Origin: Homalodisca vitripennis
Taxonomy: Eukaryota; Arthropoda; Insecta; Hemiptera; Cicadellidae
Direction of reading: 5' to 3'
Assembly (NCBI RefSeq): GCF_021130785.1
Contig: NC_060211.1
Span: 29,497,001 to 29,561,000, forward strand
DNA: 64,000 bases
Position numbers and translations under genes: made by a program. Under the pieces are notes generated by a model. The model saw nothing but the letters and a program-made list of their open reading frames with translations, made no database searches and had not been told where the DNA came from. Positions 44,966 to 55,729 of the stretch are shown one piece after another; the first letter of the stretch is position 1, and the number at the start of each line of letters is the position of its first letter.

Positions 44966-45312
44966 ACAAGACTTGTAGACTGCCTATTCTGATCTGTAGA
45001 AGCCTATTTCGGGCATGTTCTGGCCTGTGTCGGGGCAATGTGCAGGCGAATAACGAGCCCGCCACTCGAGATCGTGTCGGCAGACAAGCTCGCCTCCTAA
45101 TAGAGAACAGATGTCGGATACTACCTTGTAGGGTCTTTCTTTCTCCAGGGGTCGATGGGACCGCCGCTCACACAAGTACCGTCAGGGTAACTAGTATAAA
45201 TAACTTTGAAGCACCCTTTGTTTGATCTAATTTATCTTTCCTTTTAACTTGTAAGCCATTGTCTTGTACCCCAGATACCACTCAAATCGGCAATTCTGAG
45301 GATGTAGGTGGA
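44966..45312. other. GC-richer block with open frames on both strands
   Basis: A plus frame (45040-45225; NNEPATRDRVGRQARLLIEN) and a minus frame (44984-45175) overlap. Neither is recognised. The plus frame has a more natural residue mix and ends at TGA 45223-45225. It could be a transposon fragment; no firm call. Confidence 0.25.
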
Positions 45313-45842
45313 AGTAGTGATGGGATGGGAGAATCGAATACTTAAAAGAATCGAATACGGTGTATTCAAAGGCAACCTTGTATTTGATAATGTATTCGAA
45401 TACTTTTTCTAACAGACAAGTCTAGACTTGTCATACTTTCTTCACGTAATCCATTGTTTCTTGGTTATTTGAAATTGTTCTACCATAAAGGTGGGAAAAT
45501 CCTTTGCCTTTTTTTGCCTCCTGCAAACATGTAGCCTAATACCCATGATTTATGATTCCAGAAAAATATATTTGTTTTCCTGCTACTTCAGTAACGTCTG
45601 AAAGATTTTTTTTTACTGCAGGTTTTGTCACCAATGGTCTTAGAAATAGATTGAAGCCAAAACCTCTATCATATTTTCTTTTTACACAACAACATTAAAT
45701 AAACAATACTTTTTGGCTTTATTGTTTAAAAATGTATTTATTAATTAAATATTTGAACAATTATACATCTTGTCAAGTTTGAAATTTTTTATTTACTTAT
45801 TCAAAGTTATGAATCTCCCATTAATTATACTTTTTATAGACC

Positions 45843-45844
<2 letters not shown>

Positions 45845-45889
<45 letters not shown>
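45845..45889. repeat. (TA)n microsatellite, about 22 repeats
   Basis: Uninterrupted TA tract inside the hAT-like interval. Confidence 0.95.
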
Positions 45890-45892
<3 letters not shown>

Positions 45893-45993
45893 CAATAATA
45901 AAATAAACATTATGTATAAAAATGTATTGAGTTCATTTTTATATAGCGATCACAGTAATATACTGTGGTAAAATTAATTTTTCCCTGTAATTA

Positions 45994-46709
45994 TGGTTTG
46001 GCAGCTATTTGACTGGAAGACAACAACAACTGGTTGACTTGGTGCATTCAGACAAAGGTTTGACTTCTTCATTGAAATCTAGCCCTCTAACTCGAGAGGC
46101 GTACCACAAGGTTCGGTCTTATTTGTACTTTTTACAAATGATCTACCCAGGTACCTAGAAGAATTTGCAACTATTATTATGTATGCAGATGACATAGTGA
46201 TTTTATTAAGTAATAAAGAATCAGAATCATTGGAAGTTTCATCATACATTTTACTTAATGTAGCTACTCAATACTGCCACCAGAAAAGCTTGGAAGTTGT
46301 AAATTTACCTAGCATTGAAAGAGTAGCCTAGATGTAGTGAAGCATCTAGGTGTTATCATTGAAAAAGATCCTTACGACTGGATCCTTGGTTGAACACTCA
46401 ATTCTAACTGTAGTGTCGCTCTATATATTCAATGTAATAACCTACGCACATGAGAAAAATATGAACCAAGGCAGTGACGTACACCAACATAACACTCGCT
46501 ATGATGTAGACTTCACTCTTCCTCACCATTTTTCTCAGTTTGAAGAAACCCCATCTTATATGGGAGCAAAGCTGTTCAACTGCCTGCCCGCTGATATAAA
46601 GTCTCAAGAAAATATAAAGAAAACACTGAAGAACTGGCTTTTAAAACACTCATTTTATTCAATACATGAATTTTCATCTTGGAGAACTGTTGACATAAAC
46701 CTAATGTGA
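45994..46709 (+). mobile_element. Non-LTR retrotransposon relic with RT motifs (GVPQGS, YADD)
   Basis: Starts WFGSYLTGRQQQLVDLV; after a one-base shift RGVPQGSVLFVLFTNDLP, then MYADDIVILLSNKES: reverse-transcriptase motifs 4 and 5 (catalytic YADD intact). The frame stops soon after at KSLEVVNLPSIERVA. An internal deletion follows, and the C-terminal part appears at 46430-46709: VHQHNTRYDVDFTLPHHFSQ, then YMGAKLFNCLPADIK and LKNWLLKHSFYS. The end resembles the unit amplified at 15.8-17.0 kb. In the family this protein copies element RNA at the nick site; this copy is dead (frameshift, stop, deletion). Confidence 0.8.
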
Positions 46710-47079
46710 TAACTGACACAACTAAATTGCTTTATCTTTCTAATGATTTAATATTGCATCTTTGAAGCAAATGTTAATCTCTATGGATTATGCAAGTATA
46801 GTGTATTGTCTGATACACAAACATACGTGCAAAAGAATAGCGGTGAGTATAAGTAACAAAAACAATTATAGTTTAAGGTTTAACAGAACAATTATAGCCA
46901 AAAATGATTGGAGCCTACAATAATGTGCATAACGTATCCTATATAATTGTCCAATCGCAGGACTAGGCCCAGTGCAGTTATGGGTTAAATGATGTCGAAG
47001 AAACATCAACGTTACATCATAATTTAAAAAGGCTTGTATAAAATACATTTCTGTTATTGTTTATTTATAAGGCTTTTAC
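46710..47079. other. AT-rich non-coding sequence
   Basis: Nothing recognised. Confidence 0.3.
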
Positions 47080-47700
47080 GAGTAGTTCTTCCTCTTTTCG
47101 TATAGTTACTACGATACTGCAGTAATATGATGTAGTATAATATCTCATAATAACACAACATCTGCATATTCTAATCTTCTGCAACACAATTAAAAATGCT
47201 TTCAAACAAATTTAAGATCTAATCATTTTAATGCATAAATGAATTAAATTTTAAACTGCTTAAAATATTACGAAATACCGATGCGACAATTACTACAATT
47301 GTACAACTGTAATTTTCTCTTTTTCAAAAACGTTATATTAATGTGTCTTAATTAAGATTGGGTTAATTTATTTAAATGGCGAAGTTTAAATATTAAAATT
47401 ATGGCTTAAAATATGTCGTTCAAATTTTAACATCTTATGTCACGTTGTAACTTAAGAGACTTATATAAAATGAAATGTACGTTCACGAATTTTTGTGACA
47501 GTAATTCTTTCCACCTTCTTTCATAGAGTAACTACGATATTGCAGTAATATAATTTAACTCATAAAATTTAAAAACTGCATAAAATATTACGAAACACCT
47601 ATATAACAATTAATATCATCATACACTGCAATTTACTCTATTCCAAAACAGTTACATGAATGCACCTTAATTAAGATTTGGTTAATTATTTAAATTGCAA
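47080..47700. repeat. Diverged direct duplication, about 430-bp offset
   Basis: ttactacgatactgcagtaa (47105) matches taactacgatattgcagtaa (47529); taaaatattacgaaatacc matches taaaatattacgaaacacc; cttaattaagattgggttaa matches cttaattaagatttggttaa. Order is the same, so a segment of about 280 bp was duplicated in tandem. Confidence 0.65.
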
Positions 47701-47989
47701 CCTTTTACGGAAAACTAATCTCTGTTGATTATAATAATAAAATCACATCGCTGTTTATCCCTGTCAAATGAGCTTTAGAGAACATTAATTAGTTTATGTA
47801 TTTGCTCTCCAGTTTGCAGTGAATTACAATTCTGAATAATTACAGTGGTAAAGTTTGTGCTATCAGAGTAACGCTGATAGAACAGAATAACAATTAAATA
47901 GGTGATTTACAATGTTAAAGGTAGTGTTTTTTGAATATTTTTAGTTAACATATTAGAATCATAACAACTTAGAAAACTTTGATTTTAGA

Positions 47990-48085
47990 ATTTGTAAATG
48001 CGGTGATTTGGGGACTTAAACCCAGAACTCAAGAAAGTAACAGTCGGGTTTGCGATAGAGCTCCGCCCCACTGGTTTTAAAATTC
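47990..48085 (-). repeat. tRNA-derived SINE-like fragment
   Basis: Minus strand: ccagtggggcggagctctat then cgcaaacccgactgttac, then gagttctgggtttaagtccc. A- and B-box-like parts are spaced as in a tRNA, and the same family occurs at 3.6-3.9 kb. No clover-leaf acceptor stem, so not a tRNA gene. Confidence 0.45.
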
Positions 48086-48159
48086 CCTACACAAATTAAT
48101 TTAAATGCTGTGAAAAGGCATGATATCCTGAAAAATCTTGTTTATTTATGTATTTATCT

Positions 48160-48365
48160 TGTAGCTTTTGGTTATATTTGAACCCCTTTTCTATTCTTCT
48201 TTCTGTTCACTATTTTTGTACGTACCCCCACTTGACGAAGAGGATAGATTCCAATCCTCGAAATGTTGTGTTATACCTTTTGTAACCGTAACGATTCTGC
48301 AAGTGACCGAAATCCTGTTATCCTGTCAAACTTTCCATCGTCAATAACAAACTTTAAACAAAGAA
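48160..48365 (+). mobile_element. Penelope-like element terminal repeat (family 2)
   Basis: Matches the 60.89-61.07 kb copy: tttgaacccctttt, tttttgtacgtacccccact, motif at 48232-48266 (TTGACGA, stem GAGGAT/ATCCTC, GAAAT), then gttgtgttataccttttgta and the end tccatcgtcaataacaaact. The core has two changes from CTGANGA...GAAAC. No coding sequence attached. Confidence 0.65.
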
Positions 48366-48498
48366 TCTTGTTTATATTCACATACACGAAGTAATAAGAA
48401 TTCCTACTTGAAACCATTTTGTAAATAGTACTATGCAAAGACTTTATCTAGATAAAAACATCTTAAGTCTAATTATAAATTTATTTTTAAATCAGATT

Positions 48499-48767
48499 TT
48501 ATGCAAAATTCAGGACACAGTTCTTGATCGGTAGTGTATTGTCCAATAATAATACCGAGTTATTTCTAATTGCTACCAAGGTGGTGCCACTAGTACAATT
48601 AGTCCCATTAATCAGAATATCTACATTCCGAAATTTCTGAACGTGTACTGTAGTGCTGCAGTTTAATTCTGAAGTAACTCCCATGAATACCAAAGAGGGA
48701 TCACTTCTGGCTGGTTTATACCTTCCAGAACCTACCACTGGGCACAGCAAAAACCGAGGTGTTTCTT
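48499..48767 (-). CDS. Unidentified open frame of secreted-protein type, 83-89 codons
   Basis: Minus strand, open after a TAA at about 48768-48770 to TAA at 48501-48499. An acceptor-like cggtttttgctgtgcccag lies within (ending at about 48740), so a coding exon of about 240 bp is possible; otherwise an ATG or CTG start in the region near 48750 could serve. Residues include SGRYKPARSDPSLVFMG, ELNCSTTVHVQKFRNVDI, NGTNCTSGTTLVAIRNNSV and PIKNCVLNF. Four NxS/T sites and four cysteines suggest an extracellular or lumenal domain. Host exon and transposon-borne glycoprotein are both possible. It lies inside the hAT-like interval, next to a PLE end. Not recognised. Confidence 0.35.
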
Positions 48768-48955
48768 AAATCTGGGCAACCTTATGGATGTTCAGGAGCG
48801 GTACCTTACTAAAGGTTTTGAATTCGATTCTTCCAGAGAAATTGTATTAATTTCAAAAGTATTCTAATTCATTTTGAGGTATTCGAATATGTAAATAACC
48901 GGACTGTATTCGAATACTATTCGATTCTGTATTCGATTCTCCTATCACTAGTGCG

Positions 48956-49779
48956 GCTCTGACTCACCTGTGCTTTTAGTGGCATTGTGTGGATAACAAA
49001 TCGTACATGTGCTGAGTAAATACATCGGAAGATGACAAAGCATGATAAAAAGTGCGGTTGAGAGGTAAGGGGAAATTCAATATCCGGACGTCGCGTCGCC
49101 TGGCGTTGGTAGCCTTCTCGATCAGTGGGATTTTCTGCCGTACGATGAAAACTTACGTAACTACAATATGCTTCTACAAACAACAATAACTCTTTGGAAT
49201 ATTAAAAACATTATGATCTCAAAAGTATTAGTTTAATTGTTTTTTTGTATTAAGACATTGTACATATAAATGTTTTTGCAAATTACATTTTTTATGAGAA
49301 ATTAGTAATTTTAAATGCGATTTTTCGGCATGTCGTCGATTGCTTTTTCCAACACGAACGATGCGATGCCCACACGGCTCACACACAATGCTGTATTAAT
49401 TCTGGTTTAATTGTGTATCTGTATGAAATTTTGCCGAGTAATTTTTCAATACTTCTGCAAATTCCATTGTTTATGAGAAATCAGTCGACTTTGTCGACCA
49501 ATGCTAAATTAAAATACTAAATCAATACAGATCCAAGATTTATACCTTCAAGTTTATATTTTTTCAGTTTTTAAATCCTTAAAGCAAATCCGATTTTTCG
49601 GCATTTCGTCGATTACTTTACGAACGCTTTTTCCAACACGAACGATGCCCAACGATAAAACAAATCTGAGTATTTAAGTGTTTAAAACTTTTGGAAATTG
49701 AGCACTATCTACATCAGACGTGGCTATGGTCCCTGAAGTTTACGTAGGTTACTAATGAAACGTGTGCATTCCCAATGTC
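48956..49779. other. AT-rich sequence with an internal duplication
   Basis: cgatttttcggcatgtcgtc (49320) and cgatttttcggcatttcgtc (49590) with shared tttttccaacacgaacgatg mark a diverged direct duplication 270 bp apart, each followed by a gatgccca string. No gene recognised. Confidence 0.5.
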
Positions 49780-50340
49780 GCCATGAAGCTAGCAAAGACT
49801 GGTTTTTTAAACGTATCGCAAGGCTAGCGAGATTGAGTTGCTAGCAAAGTCCATGATTTCTTTAGCCTGCCATGAGACTAGTGAGATTGGGTTGATAACG
49901 AAGACTGGTTTTTTAAGCGTATCGCAAGGCTAGCGAGATTGAGTTGCTAGCAAAGTCCATGATTTCTTTAGCCTGCCATGAGACTAGTGAGATTGGGTTG
50001 ATAACGAAGACTGGGTTTCTTAAGCGTATCGCAAAGGCTAGCGAGATTGAGTTGCTAGCAAAGTCCATGATTTCTCTAGCCTGCCATGAGACTAGTGAGA
50101 TTGGGTTGATAACGAAGACTGGTTTTTTTACGCGTATCGCAAGGCTAGCGAGATTGAGTTGCTAGTAAAAGACCATGATTTCTTAGCCTGCCATGAGACT
50201 CTGCCATGATTGACTTGAGACTAGTGAGATTGGGTTGATAACGAAGACTGGTTTTTTAAGCGTATCGCAAGGCTAGCGAGATTGAGTTGCTAGCAAAGCC
50301 CATGATTTCTCTAGCCTGCCATGATGCTATTGAGATTGGT
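49780..50340. repeat. Satellite array, about 107-bp unit, 5 copies
   Basis: cgtatcgcaaggctagcgag recurs at about 49812, 49918, 50025, 50133 and 50261; the last interval is longer by a 20-bp insertion. Units contain gagattgagttgctagcaaa, gtccatgatttctttagcct, gccatgagactagtgagatt, gggttgataacgaagactgg. The same family forms the array at 63.1-64.0 kb. Confidence 0.9.
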
Positions 50341-51727
50341 TTCCACTGAACCAACTACCTAGACATTGGCAATTACGGTTCTGGTGATAAAAAAACTCTT
50401 TCACTCTCAACTATCGTACTGCACTATAAAAAAGAAAAAATTGAAACATGCCTACCTTGTAAATCAAGAGGCAATAAACTAAAGCAAGGATAGGGACAAG
50501 ATTGTGACAACTGGTAATGAAAAAGTATAAAAACAAGGAGGGTGAGTCATACTGAAGTGGACTAAAGTGGATCAGGACAGAAATCAGACCGGACAGCCAC
50601 CTGACTTGAAAATCGATCAGAACTCCAGTAGCTTCCTCAAGCACATACCGGTATTTTATATAGTAAAGGAAAAGCTCTTTTTACGGCTGTAACAATAATG
50701 AATATACTTATCAAGTGACTCCTGTGCCGCATGTAGTTTTATGTAAAGATGTTTAAAATCAACTTTGCTTTAAAGACTATAGTGGCTTAAACTGCTTACC
50801 GGATTTTAACTATTCATTAATTTTAACTCAAACACTTGAAAAACTAAATTATATATTTGTGAGGCATTTCGCTCTCAAGGAAAGAATCGTCGTACTGAAA
50901 ACAAAGTGTTTACAGTAATAATATAAACACATTTTTTTCACATATCACTTTACTAATTTTAAAATGTAACTTCCATGTATTTTTTACGTTTCTTGCGTGA
51001 TTTTGTTTAAGTACAAACGTTTTAATATTAGTACTGTAACCACATTGTAAGGTAGTTGCAAACACAAATTGAATTATAGTCGTGTTTGATTTTTAAATTA
51101 ATGAATAACTAGTGGTGTAGTTCAATTTACGGCAGTTTAGTTTTCACTTTGTTAACATGTTAACATTCAACTGTAAATATTATTTTCGAAACAATTTTTA
51201 ATCAGGTTCAATAATATATTGTAGACTAGAATCAATTTATTTATATTTATAGAATATACAAATATCTAGTTTGGCTACTTGGCTCGTGCATGTTCAAACA
51301 TTTTCCATAAATCGAAAAATTTTCATACACGAATTTATGAAATTTAACACAAGCCTGATTGCCAAAAACTATGTAAATTTGTTTAATTGTAAGTATATTT
51401 AAAATATTAGAAAACTTTATTGCTCTACTTTTACTCCTTAATAATGTATGTTACTGAACAATAATATTCCAAAATAAAGTGTTTTTATTATTAAGTATGG
51501 TTATATATCAGTGTCGTTATTATTTATAATCTCCTACTAGTTCAAAGAGCTACTCAGGAGTTTTTCAAAGATCTTTCACCTACATCGAGAAATCGAGAGC
51601 GATCATGTGTAACATTGAAGTGTAGGCGAACACGCACGTTTCAATTTACCGAACAAAATGTAACCGTGGCTGGAGTACAATGCCGTCAGAGACTCTTACT
51701 TCAACGATTTTCTAGTGTTGTGTTGCT
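50341..51727. other. AT-rich sequence with weak open frames
   Basis: A hydrophobic minus frame (50411-50644, TTG or CTG start; FLYFFITSCHNLVPILALVY) could be a membrane-protein exon but lacks clear splice sites. Near 51540-51720 a plus frame without ATG is open for about 70 codons (RNRERSCVTLKCRRTRTFQF). Neither is called. Confidence 0.25.
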
Positions 51728-52365
51728 GTGAGTATCAGTCCAAGTCGCTGTATCAGCCCGTCCAAGATGCTGTGATTGTCGCATTATCAGCCCAAGTCGC
51801 TATATCATTACATTGCTGTGAATATCTTCTAATTGTTATAAGTATCAGTCCAAGTTGATGTGTGTATCAGTCCAAGTTGCTGTGATTGTCAGTCCAAATC
51901 GCTGTATCAGTCCAAGATCCTGTTAGTATCAACCCAAGTCGCATTATCAGCCCAAGTTGCTGTCACTAATCAGTCCAAAATAAAGCTAGTATCAGTCCAA
52001 GTTGCTGTAATTACCAGTCCAAGTTACTGTTAGTATCAGTCCATGTCACTGTATCAGTCCAAAGTGCTACCAGTATCGACCCAAGTGCTGTCGGTGTCAG
52101 TCCAAGTCACTGTATCCGCCAAGTTGCTGTGTCAGTCCAAATCGCTGTATCAGTCCAAGTTGCTGTGATTATCAGTCCAAGTTATTGTTAGTATCAGTCC
52201 ATGTCACTGTATCAGTCCAAAGTGCTATCAGTATCAGTCCAAGTTGCTGTCGGTATCAGTCCAAGTCGCTGTATCCGCACAAGTTGTTGTGATTATCAGT
52301 CAAAGTCGCAGTATCAGTCCAAGTTGCTGTCAGTATCAGCCCAAGTTGCAGTGTATCAGTCGCTT
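51728..52365. repeat. Degenerate short minisatellite of GTATCAGTCCAAGTTGCTGT type
   Basis: About 25-30 variants of a 15-24 base unit (gtatcagtccaagttgctgt; gtatcagtccaagtcgct; gattatcagtccaagtt) follow each other. Unit length varies, and a longer period is hinted at by repetition of gttagtatcagtccatgtca, ctgtatcagtccaaagtgct (about 52035 and 52190). Frames here read the repeat. Confidence 0.85.
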
Positions 52366-52924
52366 GAATGATTTTTGGACAGATACTGAATATACTTGCA
52401 ACACTCACCCTTGTCAGTGTTTTAGAACTGTGAACTAAATTATATGTTTTGATACATTTACTGTAAAAACAATGGTCGATCTGTGTCAATCTAAATAATG
52501 TAGTCAGTTGAGTACTTATCACAAAACTGACAAAATAACAAAATTAATAATTTGCAGATAATGTATATAAATTATAAAACCATCATAAATGTTGTAGAAC
52601 ATCGTTATGCTCCTTAAACTTCTCATTTTAAGCTGTTGTAAGGTAATTAATTTTTAACACGTAGCCTGTCGATTTTTGAGGACAACCTAACTGTCAAATA
52701 CCATAATGTATTGATGATTTTGAACTAAATTAGACATGATTTTTGCTAAATCAATTTTATTTTCTCCTTTTGTAATTCGTGTTTTTGTTTAATATCAAAC
52801 GAGTTATATTATAAAAATACAAATTTAAAGATAATTCTCAATATTATTTAAATATATATATTGTAATATCCGTTTTATTTAAAAATATACTTCACAAAAT
52901 TAGTTGAATCAACATTTCACCATA
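52366..52924. other. AT-rich non-coding sequence
   Basis: Nothing recognised. Confidence 0.3.
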
Positions 52925-53170
52925 GCTCCATTATGTTTAAGATCTCAATTGCTCCACCGTTCTTTGGGATTGTGTCTAAAACATTGTGAAACCTGATGAG
53001 ACAATGAGAACATCTCTTCATTTATATTACACTATATTTTATACTCTGGGTATCTTTGATGTCGAATCAACGTAAGAAGTCCATTTTGAACCAGGAGTCA
53101 AGTCTGTCCTAGCATCAGATTTCAGATGAAAGGTGAACTGGAGCTGAACTCAACGTTCACAAATCGATTC
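52925..53170 (+). mobile_element. Foldback family, partial copy
   Basis: attgctccaccgttctttgg, cctgatgagacaatgagaac, and tcagatttcagatgaaaggt, gaactggagctgaactcaac correspond in order to 53815-54115 of the full copy. It lacks the left arm. Confidence 0.6.
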
Positions 53171-53634
53171 CAATAATGGCATCAAAGTAGGCAGGGTGGT
53201 TAGCTTGAAAGCTTAAGATGAAAGGATGTTTTCAAACAAAACAAGGTCTCTTTACTGCACTACTTGTAACAAAGCTCTCTATAATCTCCTTATATTGGTT
53301 TCTCTCCAGGCTCCGTCAGCAGTGTATACATCTAAACGGCTGAGAGTTCAGTGGAGATTTTATAAAGTTGCGCTGTTATTCTGCAAGATAAACTTGCTGT
53401 TGAAATCAGTTTTATTCAGTTATATTTTATTCGCAAAAATAGTTGTAAATTTTAAACTTATGTGATTTATCTGTAATTCGGTGTGTCTGCCTTTGATAAA
53501 GCCAGGAAGTAAAGAAATAAAAGTTAGTTTATAAGATATAGCTTTCCTTATTGGTCATACGATTAATATAGATTATAACAAAAATTTAATCAACACAGTC
53601 GAACAACACAAAGCGGCTATGGTGAAAAGATCTG
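53171..53634. other. AT-rich spacer between two foldback copies
   Basis: A 79-codon frame at 53226-53465 has no motifs. Nothing else recognised. Confidence 0.3.
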
Positions 53635-54130
53635 ATTAGATGTTAATGTTGAATTTAGCTCCAGTTCACCTTTCCTCTTACGTGCAGCATATGATATCTG
53701 ATGTTATTGCTGACTTGACTCCTGGAATCTGGAGTCATGTTCGTCTGAAGGGATCCACAAATAGTCGTTGACGAATCAGTATTACTACTATAGCCGCTTT
53801 ATGTGTAGAAGACTCGATTGCTCCACCGTGCTTTAGGATCGTGTCAGTCAACATCGTAGTGCGCTCAATTGTGCACCTGATGAGACAATGAGAATACCAC
53901 TTCACCTTGATTGCACTATTGTTGTAGTCTGGGTGTCTCTGGTGTCGGAACGTAGGGGGAGGGGTCGTTTTGAACGTCTAAGTCCTTCGTCAACGACTAT
54001 TTGTGAATCCCTTCAGACGAACATGACTCCATATTTTAGGAGTCGAGTCTGCAACTGCATCAGATTTCAGATGCTGCACGTAAGAGGAGGTGAAATGGAG
54101 CTAAATTCAACATTCACACTTTCGAAGTTT
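53635..54130. mobile_element. Foldback element, full copy, about 130-bp arms
   Basis: Left arm 53645-53775 (ttgaatttagctccagttca, ctcttacgtgcagca, tcatgttcgtctgaaggga, acaaatagtcgttgacga) is mirrored at 53990-54115 (tcgtcaacgactatttgtga, cagacgaacatgactcc, ctgcacgtaagaggaggtga, gagctaaattcaacattca). The 210-bp centre carries gattgctccaccgtgcttta and cctgatgagacaatgagaat. The 86-codon plus frame across it (53888-54148) is most likely chance in a non-autonomous element. Confidence 0.75.
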
Positions 54131-55348
54131 TTAAATACGCTTACGTAATAAGGTATTCAAACGAGGATCAGGGGATCATCCAATCTCTGGAAACTAATTT
54201 CCCTTGCCTAGTAGTTCTACGTGTCTAGGAAGCGTTGTCTCAAATTCTTAGTTTTATGTTCCCGGAAACGTCATCGACTGAATTAAAGCCTGAGTGAAAC
54301 AGTTTTTATGAGTACCAATGAAGTAAAAATATCTTTTAACATACCATAACATAAGAATGAATAGCTCCTACGATTTACGTAAAACTTAAACTATTTTGGG
54401 CGAGAGTGGAGGAATACTAAGACTGCAGTAATCTTAGTCAAAGAACTTATGATGTAATATAATGATTCTGAATCGAAAGTAGACATTCTTAAGATACATA
54501 GTATTATTACAGTGCTCTTTACGAAGAGATTCAAAAGTCAACAAAAGTACCACCGGCTCTTATTTCAGAGATTGAGCGCGTGAACATTGCTGGTTAAAAT
54601 AGACAGTCTATAATAGAGTTTGCTTTGTTGCCACGTTAAAAAAAAATATATCTATAGACCTTCGAGAGGCCTACTTTAGCCGAAAAGTGTCTAATCTCGT
54701 CCATTGTCTTCTACTTACGACCTAGGTACTTTAGGTGCCGTAGAAGCATTGGCATTCTTGTTCAAGAATGTATATACATACGTTGATCTAAAAATACTAC
54801 TCCGATCAAAAAGCTACTACTTCCGTTATATTAACACATTTTTAACTATTCACAGTGCTCATTTTTTAGGATTTATCAATCACACATAATGAAGTAAACA
54901 TAATTATATATTTCATACTACACTTACAAATAACCTCTTTGTTCCCAGGAATCCAAAGGGAAGCTAATTTAATTACACGATTTTTAGATATTCAATATTA
55001 TTAAGTAGCAGTTGTAATGTGAGACGTAAAGTTTTCTCAGGTTGTGACGTAATACTCTATAGTTTCAGTCGTATTCTATGATCGCTTTGGTTGTATTCAT
55101 AGAAATTAATAAGTAGTACAGTATATAGTAGAAAGAAAGAAGTAGTAAGTAGTGTAGTAGTGTTTAGTAAGTAGAAGTATATAGTTTAAATACATTCAGA
55201 TGAATTTTCGAGTGTATTACACATTACACTACTTAAGACATGCAATCAAAATATCTTATCAAACAATAATAATAAGATTTATCTATAATTAGACATATTT
55301 TCCCCTATTTTTTATTAGTTTTGGTGGAAACAATAGTACAATACTTAC
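54131..55348. other. AT-rich sequence with an AGTAGT-type low-complexity patch
   Basis: 55100-55190 repeats agtagtaagtagtgtagtag with variations. Elsewhere no gene or repeat recognised. Confidence 0.35.
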
Positions 55349-55498
55349 CAACAGATGTTCCCTGTTGGTACCAGTAAAAATCCAAGGTAAAGTTTGTAAA
55401 GTACTGTCACAACAGAAAAAAGTGTGCACTGATACAAATGTCACGGACAATTTGCATTCAAAAGAGAGAAAATTCAACGAGATGATGCATGTTTGCTT
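55349..55498 (-). CDS. Possible internal exon with canonical splice sites, 150 bp
   Basis: Minus strand: acceptor cttaacgtctgttcgcag, then 50 open codons in one frame only, then donor GTAAGTATTG. The product is Cys- and Phe-rich (QTCIISLNFLSFECKLSVTF, VSVHTFFCCDSTLQTLPWIF). Both splice sites are strong and the length (150 bp) is typical of an exon, but 50 open codons can arise by chance and no family is recognised. Confidence 0.3.
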
Positions 55499-55729
55499 CT
55501 GCGAACAGACGTTAAGTTGAACGCGAGTAAATGCAACGTACCATAGTGTCTTCCAGTAACTGTAACATACCTAACTGTAAAGTGCATTTGTGGTTATTTC
55601 ATTGTGACAGTACAACTATTTCTGGAGTATAACTATTTCTGCTTTAATTTTTAAAGCCAGCTAGATTGACTTTTATTTTACAACTTATCCACGTGTTTAC
55701 AAATCCCTATAAGTGTAAGGTGAAAATTT
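55499..55729. other. AT-rich non-coding sequence
   Basis: Contains two copies of aactatttctg close together; nothing else. Confidence 0.3.

Larger units (their letters stand above)
45313..48955. mobile_element. Pair of hAT-like inverted ends enclosing 3.6 kb
   Basis: Left: tagtgatgggatgggagaat then cgaatac, followed by gtgtattc and gtattcgaatac repeats. Right, reversed: agtgataggagaatcgaata then c, followed by tagtattcgaatac and attcgaatacctc. Ends starting tagtgatgg with internal ttcgaa-type subterminal repeats are typical of insect hAT elements. No 8-bp duplication is evident at the borders and no hAT transposase is present. The interval instead holds a non-LTR relic, a SINE, a PLE end and an unidentified ORF. 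It could be one element invaded by others, or two solitary ends. Confidence 0.5.

Noticed and set aside
47990..48085. tRNA gene on the minus strand
   Set aside because: A and B boxes are recognisable, but the acceptor and anticodon stems do not pair; related copies at 3.6-3.9 kb point to a SINE.
51540..51740. Open plus-strand frame with arginine-rich product
   Set aside because: No start or acceptor, no motif, and it ends at the edge of the minisatellite.
53888..54148. 86-codon plus ORF in the foldback element
   Set aside because: Not shared by the other two copies as an open frame; it crosses the inverted arm.
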